Positions 21,861 through 32,509 of a stretch of DNA of 64,000 nucleotides are shown piece by piece. The DNA comes from Ariolimax columbianus (taxonomy: Eukaryota; Mollusca; Gastropoda; Stylommatophora; Arionidae). The notes under the pieces are model-generated. The model was given only the letters and a program-made list of their open reading frames with translations. It made no database searches and was not told the origin of the DNA. A program made the position numbers and the translations under genes. Each line of letters starts with the position of its first letter. Position 1 is the stretch's first letter. Location of the stretch: contig JAVGWX010000013.1 of the NCBI GenBank assembly GCA_036924085.1, positions 41,323,893 through 41,387,892 on the forward strand, in the 5' to 3' direction.

Positions 21861-22184
21861 AGGTTGTTGTTCAATGCCCACAGTGAGTAAGTTGACTCCT
21901 TTGTGAGCCCTGAAAAGAGTTAAGTGGCAGGCGGAGGTAGCTTTCGTCCCATCCCTGTCATGCCGATGAAGGTGGCCTTCCTGGCGGTTTTTCATCTGCG
22001 TTGCGCTCACTATTACGGAGATCACACGTCGTCAGCCAGACTGCCTGAAAACAGCCTGTTTCCAGGAAACGCTACATGGAAGAGAGATTATGGTCTTGGT
22101 CAGTGTATTGTGCCTCACCCTGACACGACGTCCTGGTCAGTATGTTGTGCCTGGCTAGACTAGCGTCTCAGTTCCCCGTATACA
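21861..22184. other. Unassigned sequence
   Basis: No gene recognised. Around 22098-22155 a phrase like tcagtgtattgtgcc / tcagtatgttgtgcc is repeated with about 38-40 bp spacing. Confidence 0.45.
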
Positions 22185-22495
22185 GCGCATGAGCGACCTA
22201 TAGCTGACTGCTAGCGTCAGGGCCAGCGAATCAGAGCTGCAAGACCCGTCTTGCATGTGATGATCCTGGATAACAGGCTGGAACAGAGCAGACTGGCTAA
22301 GGAGAAGGGATCGAAGAGGAAATGCTAATCCGGTACTAAAAAAATGGTTGCTTAAGGCGGATGTGTTGGACCGAAAGGTGGAAATATCGCAGTCCAGCTG
22401 TAAACTACGACACAACGACTACATTCTGCTGCTTAAGCCCTTTTAGGGTTTATTAGCGGGAGATTGAGAACGAACGATGCGAAGCCAAGCCAAGT
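22185..22495 (+). mobile_element. SINE-like repeat, near complete
   Basis: Contains gagcgacctatagctgac, tgatcctggataacaggctg, tgttggaccgaaaggtgg, gtaaactacgacacaacg and gggagattgagaacgaacga, and ends at gcgaagccaagccaag. Same block order as the repeat at 11400-11785 on the other strand, with small deletions. Confidence 0.85.
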
Positions 22496-22684
22496 TTCCC
22501 ATATGGCATGATAACTTCTAAATGTCTATCCTTGTAGCATCACTGATTTTTTATTAAGCCTAAATAAGCAAAATCCACAGAACATGCTTGGTAGTTTAAG
22601 CACTGAAGTACCATTTATCGATGGCTTTAGTAGGCTTAACTTGTGGCAGTGGAACTCCATTGAGATTCACCATCAAAAGCTCCA
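22496..22684. other. Unassigned sequence before satellite field
   Basis: Short spacer with no recognisable feature. Confidence 0.5.
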
Positions 22685-22945
22685 AATGAACTAGATAGTA
22701 TTTCACTATCCACATGACCTAGATAGTATTTCACTATCCACATGACCTAGATAGTATTTCACTATCCACATGTCCTAGATAGTATTTCCCTATCCACATG
22801 ACCTAGATTGTATTTCACTATCCACATGTCCTAGATAGTATTTCACTATCCACATGACCTAGATAGTATTTCCTTATCCACATATCCTAGATAGTATTTC
22901 ACTATCCACATGTCCTAGATAGTATTTTGCTATCTACATGCCCTA
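22685..22945. repeat. 28-bp tandem array
   Basis: About nine copies of a unit containing catgacctagatagtatttc, then actatcca. Spacing measured at exactly 28 bp (22691, 22719, 22747, 22775). Alternate units read tgacct or tgtcct. It shares the tagtatttcactatccacatg theme with the longer-period satellite downstream. Confidence 0.92.
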
Positions 22946-23034
22946 AGATGTATACCAAAACTGAACTTTACTTTCCTACCTATTATCTTATTATCCACAT
23001 GTTAACAGACGGAACCTGAGCATTAATATTCTGT

Positions 23035-23180
23035 ATAGGGCTTTTTGAAGAGCTCTTGGCAACTGTCAAAAGAAGGAAGCACAGGCAGCAGCCGCTGATA
23101 GAGAAGTGTGGCGTAGGGTTGCGAGGAAGTCTTCATGTGTACCCCATCTACCTCACCGGTTACGGTATGACCTGACCTAA
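23035..23180 (+). pseudogene. Pentamer-tailed LINE fragment with internal deletion
   Basis: GLFEELLATVKRRK is joined directly to the AADREVWRRVARKSS region near the end of the same protein, so the middle of the C-terminal domain is deleted. It ends at ggtatgacctgacct. Confidence 0.7.
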
Positions 23181-24195
23181 TAGTACTTTATTATCCACAT
23201 GTTAGTAGACCTACCTTGAGAAATATTGTTAAACATTTTCAATCTTTCGATTCATATTTTAACAGATCAACATCGATCTTTACTGTCCTGCATAGTGTCT
23301 CCGCTCAGTTCAGTTCATCCTGTGATCTCTTGAGATTGTTGGGGCACTCCTGCTGACACCTCCATAATCCATCGCCATCCCTCTCTGTCTGTGGTTGCTT
23401 TTTGTGCCTCCATGAGTCGTAGGCTAGTCTATTCATAGATGTTATCCTCCCATAATTTTCTCGGACATTCTCGTCTTCGCTTCCTCTTTACTGTGCCCTG
23501 TAGTATGGTATCTGCAAGTCCCTTTGTCCTTGAGACATGGTCATAATATCTTACTATCCAAATTTCTAACAGACCAATGTTGAATTTGAATGTCCTATAT
23601 AATATCTTACTTTCCACATTTATAACAGAGTGACACCGTTTGTTAGTGAACTCATGTTATCTTGATGCCTATATGGTAACAGACTGACAACAATCTTTAA
23701 TATCCTAAGTAATATACTATACACATGTTTATAAGACCTACACAGAGACTTACTGGTAAAAATAGAATCTTACATTTTGCATATAAAAAGACTGACAATA
23801 ACCTGTAATATCCTACATAGAATCTTACTTTCCACCAGGCAACATATTAACATCATATTAACAGACCTTACCGAGCTTTTATGTCCTACATAGCATTTTA
23901 CTGTATCCATGTTAACAGACTGACACCTATTTTTATTGTTCTACATAGCATTTTACTGTATCCATGTTAGCAGACTGACATCTATCTTTATTGTCCTACA
24001 TAGCATTTTACTGTATCCATGTTAGCAGACTAACATCTATCTTTATTGTCCTACATAGCATCATCATAGTATCTGTATGTCAACAGATTTGATCCAACAC
24101 TGGGATTTAATATCCAACATAGTATTTACTATCACCATGTTAACAGACTAACTCTGAGATTTAATATCCTACATAGTATCTACTATCCAAGTGTT
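23181..24195. repeat. Degenerate satellite, segment 1
   Basis: Apart from the LINE piece at 23300-23570, this consists of diverged units built on catgttaacagactgacacc followed by ttaatgtcctacatagtatc. Period is variable, about 50-65 bp. The copies at 23880-24060 are close to each other and show recent local homogenisation. Confidence 0.8.
23300..23570 (-). pseudogene. Pentamer-tailed LINE, 3' end
   Basis: On the minus strand encodes DHVSRTKGLADTILQGTVKR and RRRECPRKLWEDNI, ending at the tcagttcagttcatcc tail. It is embedded in the satellite field. Confidence 0.75.
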
Positions 24196-24690
24196 GAGAG
24201 CAGCAAAGATGGCACTATAATTGGCTATGGTTCTACATTGCTCTTCTGTTTTAGTTCATTACAGATGCCGCCAGACCATGGATTTGCCAGGAATTCACAC
24301 TGGTTGACGACTTACGCTTGTGTTCTAGGAAATGTGTTGTTGTTTTCCATTTGGACTGGTTAATTTGATCGCTTTGTATTTTCTTCCTGGAATTGGACAT
24401 CGGCTATATGAATAGCACTACGCTTAAACATGTGTCATATTTCATGGTCTAGTTTACATGGCTGAACGACGTGATTGGCGCCCTTCGCCCTAGCTGAAGA
24501 CAGTGTCAGCTCTGTTGTATGAAATTTAGACACAACTATAATGAACTGCCACCTGGAGAGAAATGGGCTCCCTCAGGTTTGTAGCAGCCCAAGACACACT
24601 GTTGTTGCATGGTGAGAGCTGGTACTACAAACTGCAATAACGGTGCCTCAATGACCTTCTAGGTTATGGGACTGATGATGATGATGTTAA
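24196..24690 (+). mobile_element. Unclassified insert with (GAT)n tail
   Basis: About 495 bp of non-satellite sequence inside the satellite. It ends in tatgggactgatgatgatga, after which the satellite resumes with gttaacagatcaac. A trinucleotide tail suggests a short retroelement or LINE 3' end. No protein was read in it. Confidence 0.5.
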
Positions 24691-24797
24691 CAGATCAACA
24701 CTGAGATTTAATATCCTACATAATATTTACTATCCACATGTTAACAGACTAACTCTGAGATTTCATATCCAACATAGCAGTAACAAATGCTAGGAAC

Positions 24798-25247
24798 ATG
24801 GCAGAACGAGAAAAATCCATGGAGGCAAACATCGCCCTCAAAGCCGCCGCGGCGAAGTACAAACACACTCTCAAGCAAACAGCAAGAGAAAGCTGGAAAA
24901 ATAAAACGGAAAGTCTAAACCTGGACAAAGAAGGGAACAAGCTATGGAAGCTAGTCAGAGCCATGAATGACGAAACCCCGTCAAATAAACAAATTACTAT
25001 CAAGCAGGGCGAGAACTTGATCACAGGTAAGAAAGCCGCAAACGCCTTTGTCGATCACTATGCCAGAGCAAACCACATCGAGGTCCCTGCAGATAAGCAT
25101 ACAGACATTAGCGAAGAGCTAAAGGGACACGAAAACATAAATACGGCTCCTGAAGAGCACATGATGGCCAAACTAACAATGCGCGAAATGGAAGAGGCTA
25201 TGAGAACACTAAAGAAAAGGAAAACTCCCCCCGAAAAGACGGGATAA
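24798..25247 (+). pseudogene. I-group LINE linker, frame cut by 1-bp deletion
   Basis: Encodes AEREKSMEANIALKAAAAKY, ESWKNKTESLNLDKEGNKLW and MREMEEAMRTLKKRKTPPE. The expected continuation is the KRKTPPGKDGITNEML motif that opens the RT. A missing G near 25231 (ccccccgaaaag) shifts the frame to a stop at 25245, and the RT resumes in another frame at 25256 or slightly upstream. Confidence 0.85.
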
Positions 25248-25255
25248 CAAACGAA

Positions 25256-27559
25256 ATGCTGATGGGGCTGGGCCAAACAGCGAAGAAGAAACTGCTATCG
25301 GTCCTAAACCAAAGCTGGAAAAGGGGAATTGTACCACAGGCATGGAAAGATGCAATACTGGTACCAGTACCAAAAACAGGAAAGGACAAAACAGATCCAA
25401 ATGGATACAGGCCCATAAGCCTACTGAGCTGTGTCGGCAAGCTGATGGAACGGATGATAAACACCAGACTGATGTGGCATCTGGAAGAAAAACGAATACT
25501 AATTCCACAGCAAGCCGGCTTTAGACAGCACAGATCCACTGAGGACCAGGTCATCCTCATAGCCCAGGAGATAGAAGATGCCTACCAGGCACAGAAACAC
25601 ACAGTAGCTGTTTGGGTGGATCTGGAAAAGGCATTTGACAAAGTCTGGAAGGATGGACTTAGAGTCAAGCTAAGAAGAAGTGATGTCTGTGGGAAGATGT
25701 ACAAGTGGATCAACCACTACCTCAAACAAAGAACGGCCAGAGTCCAAGTACAAGGGCAGATGAGCAAAAAGGTGACACTCGAGCAGGGAGTACCCCAAGG
25801 GGGAGTATTGTCACCCACACTCTTCCTGGTATATATAAACGATATTACAGAGAATATACCAAGAAGAGTCCATAGCTCAATGTTTGCAGACGATCTGGCT
25901 ATGTGGACCTCTGAAAAGAATCTCACCATAGCAAGAAATCGGATGCAGACGGCCCTAACATCGCTGGAAGAGTGGGCGAACTCATGGCTGGTCAAAATAA
26001 ACGAGGAGAAAACCACGTGCACAATATTCTCGCTCTCATTAAAACCCCAAAGTACCAAATTAAGTCTAAATGGCAAAATCCTGCAGCCAAACAACAACCC
26101 AACCTATCTGGGAGTCACATTTGATCGGCGCATGACATGGAAAAGTCAGATTGAGAGAAACCGAATGAAAGCCAGAGAAAGAATGGCGATCATGAGGAAA
26201 CTTGCTGGCACAAGCTGGGGAGCAGACGAAGGCATACTAAAGAAACTGTACACTGGAAGAGTGAGACCAGTTCTCGAGTATGGCATTGCGGCATGGACAA
26301 CAGCAGCGAAGGCGAACTTCGATAAAGTTAACAAACTTCAAAACCAAGCCATGAGAATTATAACAGGTGGCATGAAGTCAACGCCAATTGTAGAACTTGA
26401 AAAGATTACAAAACTGCAATCCATGACCGATAGAAGAGACTGCAGAGCCCAGCTGCAGTCAGAGAAACTCCGAAGACTGACGGACCATCCAATGTACCAG
26501 AGACTAAACAATTTGGGAAATGGGAAACTAAAGCGGAGAAACTTTGCAGAAATAGCCAAAGCAAAGATGCACGAAGAGCCCATAAACGCACTAACAACAC
26601 CAAAACCCATCACTACTGTACGAAAACCTACTTGGAGGCAGGATATATTTCCAGAGGTGGTAGAAAATATACCAGGTATTGCAAACAAAAACTGCCAGAC
26701 TGAAAAAGAAAGGAGAGACACTACCCTAAGCTTCATAACGAAAAGCTACCCAAGCATGGACTGGACCCATGCATACACCGACGGTTCTGTAACAAACACT
26801 ACACAGAACGGAGGGGCAGGAGCATTCCTGAACCTACCAAATGGCAGAAAAATAGCACTGTCATTCGCTACTAGTAAGTACACAAGCAATTTCAGAGCAG
26901 AGGCACTGAGGGCGGCAGTGGAAGAAATGGTAACACACAGTGAAAATGAGAGCCATATAGTCCTGCTGACAGATGCTCTCGCCGTAGTCACAGCGCTAAA
27001 AAGCCAGAAAAACACTGAGCTTAATGACTTAAGAGCAGCACTCTGCAAACTGTGCCAGCAGTCCGCACCAAAAAGGGTAGTGGTACAGTGGTTTCCGTCA
27101 CACTGCAACATCCAAGGCAACGAGGAGGCAGACAGACTGGCAAAAGAAGGTGCAAGGCTACCACAAACAGATACCAGTATGACGTACGAAGAGTCAAAAC
27201 GGCTTATCAAAGCCAGATACATGACCAAATGGGAAACCGAACATACTGGTTACACCAAAAACGATGCCTATTACCAGTTGAACCGAAGAGAGCAGGTCGT
27301 TGTCTTCAGACTTCGCACTGGCCACAACAGACTGAGGTACCACCTATTCAACAAATTGAAGATAGGGTGTACCGACGAATGCCCGTGCGGTACTGGTAAA
27401 ATGACCACTGAACATCTGCTGCAGAACTGCCCGACATACGAGGATCAGAGAGAGCAGATGTGGCCATTGCCAGTGGAACTGCAAGACAAGCTCTATGGTA
27501 GTGGCGAGAGTCTCAGGATGACCGCCGCTTTTTTCGAAAAAATAATGGCTACTGTCTGA
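25256..27559 (+). CDS. RT-RNase H polyprotein of I-group LINE
   Basis: 767 uninterrupted codons. RT: NGYRPISLLSCVGKLMERM, QQAGFRQHRSTEDQ, VWVDLEKAFDKVW (Asp122), GVPQGGVLSPTLFLVYIND, SSMFADDLAMW (FADD at 210-213), thumb PTYLGVTFDRRMTW. RNase H: HAYTDGSV (Asp509), FRAEALRAAVEEM (Glu549), LLTDALAVV (Asp573), SHCNIQGNEEADRLA (Asp626). A C-terminal Cys/His motif CPCGTGKMTTEHLLQNCP lies near 709-725. The protein synthesises cDNA on nicked target DNA and degrades the RNA strand. The Met shown is an internal residue left by the upstream frameshift, not the native start. RT and RNase H look competent, but the endonuclease is absent. Confidence 0.92.
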   Translation: MLMGLGQTAKKKLLSVLNQSWKRGIVPQAWKDAILVPVPKTGKDKTDPNGYRPISLLSCVGKLMERMINTRLMWHLEEKRILIPQQAGFRQHRSTEDQVILIAQEIEDAYQAQKHTVAVWVDLEKAFDKVWKDGLRVKLRRSDVCGKMYKWINHYLKQRTARVQVQGQMSKKVTLEQGVPQGGVLSPTLFLVYINDITENIPRRVHSSMFADDLAMWTSEKNLTIARNRMQTALTSLEEWANSWLVKINEEKTTCTIFSLSLKPQSTKLSLNGKILQPNNNPTYLGVTFDRRMTWKSQIERNRMKARERMAIMRKLAGTSWGADEGILKKLYTGRVRPVLEYGIAAWTTAAKANFDKVNKLQNQAMRIITGGMKSTPIVELEKITKLQSMTDRRDCRAQLQSEKLRRLTDHPMYQRLNNLGNGKLKRRNFAEIAKAKMHEEPINALTTPKPITTVRKPTWRQDIFPEVVENIPGIANKNCQTEKERRDTTLSFITKSYPSMDWTHAYTDGSVTNTTQNGGAGAFLNLPNGRKIALSFATSKYTSNFRAEALRAAVEEMVTHSENESHIVLLTDALAVVTALKSQKNTELNDLRAALCKLCQQSAPKRVVVQWFPSHCNIQGNEEADRLAKEGARLPQTDTSMTYEESKRLIKARYMTKWETEHTGYTKNDAYYQLNRREQVVVFRLRTGHNRLRYHLFNKLKIGCTDECPCGTGKMTTEHLLQNCPTYEDQREQMWPLPVELQDKLYGSGESLRMTAAFFEKIMATV

Positions 27560-27594
27560 CTGTGTACGCAGAAGAAGAAGAAGATATCCAACAT

Positions 27595-28150
27595 TGTATT
27601 TCAATGAGTTAAAGTATGTGGGCAGTATATTTTCCACAGACGGCAAGATCAACAAGGAAATTGAGACTAGGTGTCATAAAGAATCTGCGGTAACTTATCG
27701 GCTGTCACCACGGCTTAGGCACACGAGCATTAGTTTGGCAAAAAAGGAACAACTGACAAACAGTATATTTATGCAGACTCTGAGCTACCAGTGTGAAACA
27801 TGGTCTCTGTCTAGGGCATGTGGAAGCAGAATTTCCACTTGTGAATGGAAGGTCATCAGTGTTATCAAGAAAGACAAAATGCGGATAAACGACATTCGTA
27901 GTATGGTCGGCACTACGTCTTGTGCTGTTTACACTTCTAGGCAGAAAATAAGTTGGTTTGGTCATCTCATGAGAATGCACCCTCATCAGATTCCACTGAT
28001 GGCTTACAGTGCTGGCAGATCTGGCTATAGTACAAGGGGGCGGCTGTGAGGTAGGTGGATAGATGATAGAGTGATTGTGCAGCGACACGGGCTCACATTG
28101 ACCGACACAACGCACTTGGGGCGGATAGACGAATTAAGAATCCCATAACG
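27595..28150 (+). pseudogene. LINE 3' fragment (thumb and C-terminus)
   Basis: Open from 27594 to 28049: ELKYVGSIFSTDGKINKEIE, LTNSIFMQTLSYQCETWS, ISWFGHLMRMHPHQIPLM, then RGRL-stop-GRWIDD. This is the C-terminal end of a LINE related to those at 6926-7580 and 32510-32770. It adjoins the right TSD of the I-group insertion, and ends before satellite resumes at about 28195. Confidence 0.8.
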
Positions 28151-28269
28151 TTCAACGACATATGTGGAAAAAAACTGACTAAACTAACTAACTAGCATAG
28201 TACTCTTCTTTCCATATGTAAAGAAACTGATACCGAGCTTTAACGTCCTACAAAGTGTCTAACTGTCCC

Positions 28270-28800
28270 CTATTTTAACAGACAAGCACCGGGATATAAT
28301 GTCATCTGTCCCCATGTTAACAGACCAGCACCGAGATATAATGTCATCTGTCCTCATGTTAACAGACCAGCACCAATATATAATGTCATATGTTCCCATG
28401 TTAACAGACCAGCACCGAGATATAATGTCATCTGTCCCCATGTTAACAGACCAGCACCAAGACATAACGTCATCTGTCCCCATGTTAACAGACCAGCACC
28501 AAGATATAATGTCATCTGTCCCCATGTTAACAGACCAGCAACCAGATATAATGTCATCTGTCTCCATGTTAACAGACCAGCACCAAGATATAATGTCATC
28601 TGTCCCCATGTTAACAGACCAGCACCAAGATATAATGTCATCTATCCCCATGTTAACAGACCAGCACCAAGATATAATGTCATCTGTCCCCATGTTAACA
28701 GACCAGCACCAAGATATAATGTCATCTGTCCCCATGTTAACAGACCAGCACCAAGATATAATGTTATCTATCCCCATGTTAACAGACCAGCACGATGATA
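28270..28800. repeat. 42-bp satellite array
   Basis: About 12 copies of a 42-bp unit (tgtccccatgttaacagacc, then agcaccaagatataatgtca). Because 42 is a multiple of three, long frames run through on both strands: a 14-residue repeat containing SSVPMLTDQHQDIM on plus, and one containing WSVNMGTDDIIS on minus. These are consequences of the repeat length, not evidence of a gene. Confidence 0.93.
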
Positions 28801-28929
28801 TAATGGTCACACCTACAAACTTTATATGCACATGTTCATAGACTGACACCAATCTTTGTTGTTCTGCGGTTTCTTTGTATCCACATTTCAACAAATCTAG
28901 ACTGATGAAGATTTTACGATCCCAAGTGG

Positions 28930-29200
28930 GGATGGCGAGAGCTAGTGGTTAAATGACACGGCTCACATTCCGAAGGTGTTGGGTTCGATCCCCATCACAG
29001 CACTGGCCGTTACCCTGGTGAAGCAAACTCTTAGAAAATGCAGGAGGAAGCAGACCGTAAGATAAAATGCATGCCAAAGTCGGATGCACTGGGCCAACAG
29101 GCACAAAATAAAAACAAAGTGCAACGCACACCACCTTGGGGTATAGAGAAATAAAGTGAACGCCAAAAAAGCAAACAAACAAACTCTCCTACGCAGTATC
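28930..29200 (+). mobile_element. tRNA-derived SINE
   Basis: The head resembles a tRNA gene: ggcgagagctagtggttaaa (A-box region) and a B-box-like gggttcgatcccca at about 28979. The body includes ctggccgttaccctgg, gcaggaggaagcagacc, gtcggatgcactgggccaac and caccttggggtatagag, followed by an A-rich tail. A second copy in the opposite orientation lies at 45822-46062. It would depend on a LINE for mobilisation; which LINE is unknown. Confidence 0.82.
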
Positions 29201-29214
29201 TTAGCGACCACGTG

Positions 29215-29454
29215 TTAACAGACTGGTGACTTAATACAAGTGTATAAATTCATTTTGTTTTTTCTCTAATCACAAACCGGCCCCTATGGTCGACCCAGCC
29301 ACAGAAATTGGGTACCAGAAAAATCTGGGACGTAAAGGCGGTTCGTGTGATGCTGACCACATCATCCACTATATGCTGGTGGTTACAGAATAATATGGGC
29401 CTAATACAATATTTCCTATGCGCCGCATAGCTTGACGGGATCTTTTATAATTAA
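29215..29454. other. Unassigned sequence, possibly repeat-derived
   Basis: Contains gaaattgggtaccagaaaaa, tctgggacgtaaaggcggtt and tgctgaccacatcatccact. It has the look of an interspersed repeat tail but has no second copy in the window and no readable protein. Confidence 0.4.
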
Positions 29455-29690
29455 TTAATGAAAAAGATAAATTAGACTATACCAAGTTTTTCAAAGCACG
29501 GCCGACTACAAGAACAAGAGAGCACAGTTACAAATTGTTTAAAGATAGGTCCATATTAGATATTAGGAAATATGTTTTTAAGTAAGAGAGAGGTTAATTC
29601 TTGGAATGCATTGCCGCAGGATGTAGTAGAAGTAGAGTCAGTTAATGCATTCACAAATAGAAATAAACTGGTTGTATATAGACTCTGAAG
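29455..29690 (+). pseudogene. CR1-like LINE, 3' end
   Basis: Encodes HSYKLFKDRSILDIRKYVF, then after frame changes WNALPQDVVEVESVNAF. Same C-terminal end as the CR1-like element at 40795-41353 (YKLTKERSRLDIRKYFFSQR, WNALPREEVVEAGTINGF). It is truncated and frameshifted. Confidence 0.8.
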
Positions 29691-29739
29691 AGCCTTCTAA
29701 ACCAGTACAATGCAGTTAAGTTACGGCCATTCATGAACA

Positions 29740-31440
29740 TTAGTGTCCCCATAGTATCTTACAGTCACCATGTTAACAGATTCACTCAGAGCTTTAAGGT
29801 CCTATATAGTATCTTAGTATCATCATGACAAAAGATGTAAGCCAACACCGAACTTTAAGGTTCTATATAGTATCTTAGTATCAGCGTGACAAAAAGATGT
29901 AAGCCAACACCGAGCTTTAAGGTCTTATATAGTATCAGTATCAGCATGACAAAAGATGTAAGCCAACCCCGAGCTTTAAGGTCCCATATAGTATCAGTAT
30001 CAGCGGGACAAAAGATGTAAGTCAACCCCCAGCTTTAAGGTCCTATATAGTATCTTCCTATTCACATGTTAGCAGACTAAATGTGAGCTCTACTGTCCTG
30101 CATATCATGTATTTTATGTTTTATATAATATCTTGCCTTCAACATATTAACAGACAGACACTGACAATGAATGTCCTAAACAGTTTCCTGCTGTCCCCAT
30201 GTTAACAGACCAACAATGAGCTTTCATGTAATAAATAGTTTTTTTCTATCAACATATTAACAGACCTACACTGATCCTTACTGATAAAAATAGTATCTTA
30301 CTTTCTACATGTAAAGAGAAAGGCACTGAGCTTTAATGGTCTATATATTATCTTAATATTTGCATGACAAAAGATGTACACTGACAATGAGCTTTACTGT
30401 CTCAGATAGTATCTTACTATCCACATATTAACAGACCCTGTTAATTAATGTCCCACACTAAGATCCCACAGCAGACCTTTACCGAGCTTTGATGTCTTAC
30501 ATTTTATCTTAGAATCCACTTGCCAGCAGAACACTGAGTGTTAGTCATGCGTATTATCTTTCAATCGACATGTTAACAGACTGTCAACAAGCTCTAGAGT
30601 AAAAAATAGTGTCTAACTATCCGCATGTTGACAGGACAACAGTACATTTAATGTCCTACACGCTATTTGCTGTCCCCATGTCAACAGTCCGGCACCAAGC
30701 TTTACTGTCCTACATAATTTTTTACTATCCACAGCTTAACAGACTGACAGAAAGCTTGATTTTCCTAGATTATATTGTACTATCCACTTATTGGCACAGC
30801 AAGCTTTCACGTCCTACATATTTTCTAAATATCCATGATAGTAGACCAACATCAAGCTATAATGTCTTAAATAGCATCTTTCTATCTACACGTTAACATA
30901 CTGATGCCACAATTTAATGTTCTACATAGTAGCTAACTATCTACATGTCAACAGATGGAACCCAAGCATTAATATACTGTAGAGTATTTCATGATTCACA
31001 TGTTAGTAGACCTACCCTGAGAAGTAATATTCAACATTTTATCTTAGTATCCATAGTTTAACAGATCACCATCGAACTTAGCTGTGCTAAATAATATCTT
31101 GCTATCCACATATTAACAGCTGTATGTCGACTTGAATGTCCTATATAATCTCTTACTATCCATGTTTTAATAGATCGATGCCCAGATTTAGTGTGGTACA
31201 TAGTATCTTAAGATCTACATGTTAACAGATGGACACCAATCTTTAATGTCTTACATAAAATATGTTACTACCCTCATGTTAAGAAACCGATGTTGGACAT
31301 TGATGTCCTACATTTTATTTTACTTTCTACATGTTAGCTGACCAGCCCTGCAAAGTAAATCTCACATTTAACTTACTATCTACATGTAAACAGATTGATA
31401 CCGAGCTTAACTGTGCTACATACTATCTTACTACTGACAT
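29740..31440. repeat. Degenerate satellite, segment 2
   Basis: A long run of diverged units based on ccacatgttaacagactgac and tactgtcctacatagtatct, 50-65 bp each. A sub-block at 29800-30060 has a variant containing atgacaaaagatgtaagcca. Coding potential is absent. Confidence 0.8.
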
Positions 31441-31443
31441 AGA

Positions 31444-31805
31444 GACATCAAAACATCAGCAGATATCATTAAATACACCAATGGAGAGAATTTACTAACT
31501 CAAAAGAAACCAACAAATTACCTTATTTCACTTGAAAACTGGACACTGAAGAATACTAGAAAATCTATACTGACTCAAGATCTCATACACTGATGAGTGC
31601 CCATGTGGAACAGGGGAACATAATTCTGAAAATATTCTACAGGAATACTTCGTTTGTAGTGAAGTGAGATGTCAGACGTAATCAGAGAGTGCGGAGCTGA
31701 GGCAATAGTTGCTGTGCAGCAACTCTGATCTGGTGAAGACTACATACATCATCATGACAACTGGTCGTAGATATAACATGACCAAAGGATCCTAAAAGCA
31801 AAGTA
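31444..31805 (+). pseudogene. RNase H-type LINE, C-terminal fragment
   Basis: Decayed frame with QITLFHLKTGH, LKISYTDECPCGTGEHNSE and NILQE, then NSDLVKTTYIIMTTGRRYN. It matches the better preserved fragment at 40015-40740. The CxCG motif is the Cys/His end seen in I-group LINEs. It is inserted within the satellite. Confidence 0.75.
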
Positions 31806-32225
31806 GAAAGAAGATTTTAAACATGTTAGTCGACCAAAATTGAGCGTTAATGTCCTACATATGATCACTTTAACCACACGTCAACAGCCCAGAACTACAT
31901 TTTAAGAGTCTACATATTATCTTACTATCCACATGTTAGCAGACTGACACCAAGTTTTAATCTACTACATAGTATATTACTATCCACATGTTAGCAGACG
32001 GATACCAAGTTTTAATCTACTACATATTATCTTACTATCCACATGTTAGCAGACTGACACCAAGTTTTAATCTACTACATAGTATCTTACTATCCACATG
32101 TTAGCAGACTGACACCAAGTTTTAATGTCTACTACATAGAATCTTACTATCCACAAGTTAACACATCAACACCAGTCTTTAAGTTCCTGCATATTATCAG
32201 GCTGTGAACATGTTAACCTCAATAG
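31806..32225. repeat. 55-bp satellite, segment 3
   Basis: Includes a regular stretch with an exact 55-bp spacing (acatgttagcagac at 31931, 31986, 32041, 32096), unit containing gacaccaagttttaatctac. Flanked by more diverged units. It ends the satellite field. Confidence 0.88.
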
Positions 32226-32509
32226 CATTGAAGACTCTCAAAGCCTTAGGTTTGGTCATTCCAACATTTAAAAATAAACCAACCTCCTACTGAGTTTGAA
32301 GTAGCTAAATTGTTGCATCAACAACAAAACCAAACAAAGTGGTTCTACAAGCAATTCTAAAGCTGCATTTTTTTTAAAACCACCAGGAACAGTATGTAAA
32401 ATGTGTCATAATGTTTATTAAATTCATCTATAATGTAGAGCTTACACACACACACAAAGAAATATGTGCATGTGCAAATTAGCTAGTTAGTTTTCTTTCC
32501 ACTTGTGCC
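32226..32509. other. AT-rich unassigned sequence
   Basis: Contains an acacacaca tract near 32445. No gene recognised. Confidence 0.5.

Larger units (their letters stand above)
24776..27583 (+). mobile_element. I-group LINE, 5'-truncated, 11-bp TSD
   Basis: Insertion into the satellite field. The sequence atatccaacat is present at 24765-24775 and 27584-27594, directly flanking the element, as a target-site duplication. The 5' end lies within the linker after the endonuclease domain, and the 3' end is a short (GAA)n tail. The high similarity to the copy at 41354-43276 and few lesions point to a fairly recent insertion. Confidence 0.93.

Noticed and set aside
22685..22945. CRISPR-like array
   Set aside because: The 28-bp units are contiguous with no unique spacers, and the surrounding DNA is eukaryotic retroelement sequence without cas genes.
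28299..28841. 180-codon repeat protein frame (and a 211-codon frame on the other strand)
   Set aside because: Both frames follow directly from a 42-bp tandem repeat, a multiple of three, and are open on both strands; there is no sign of a native start or of coding selection.
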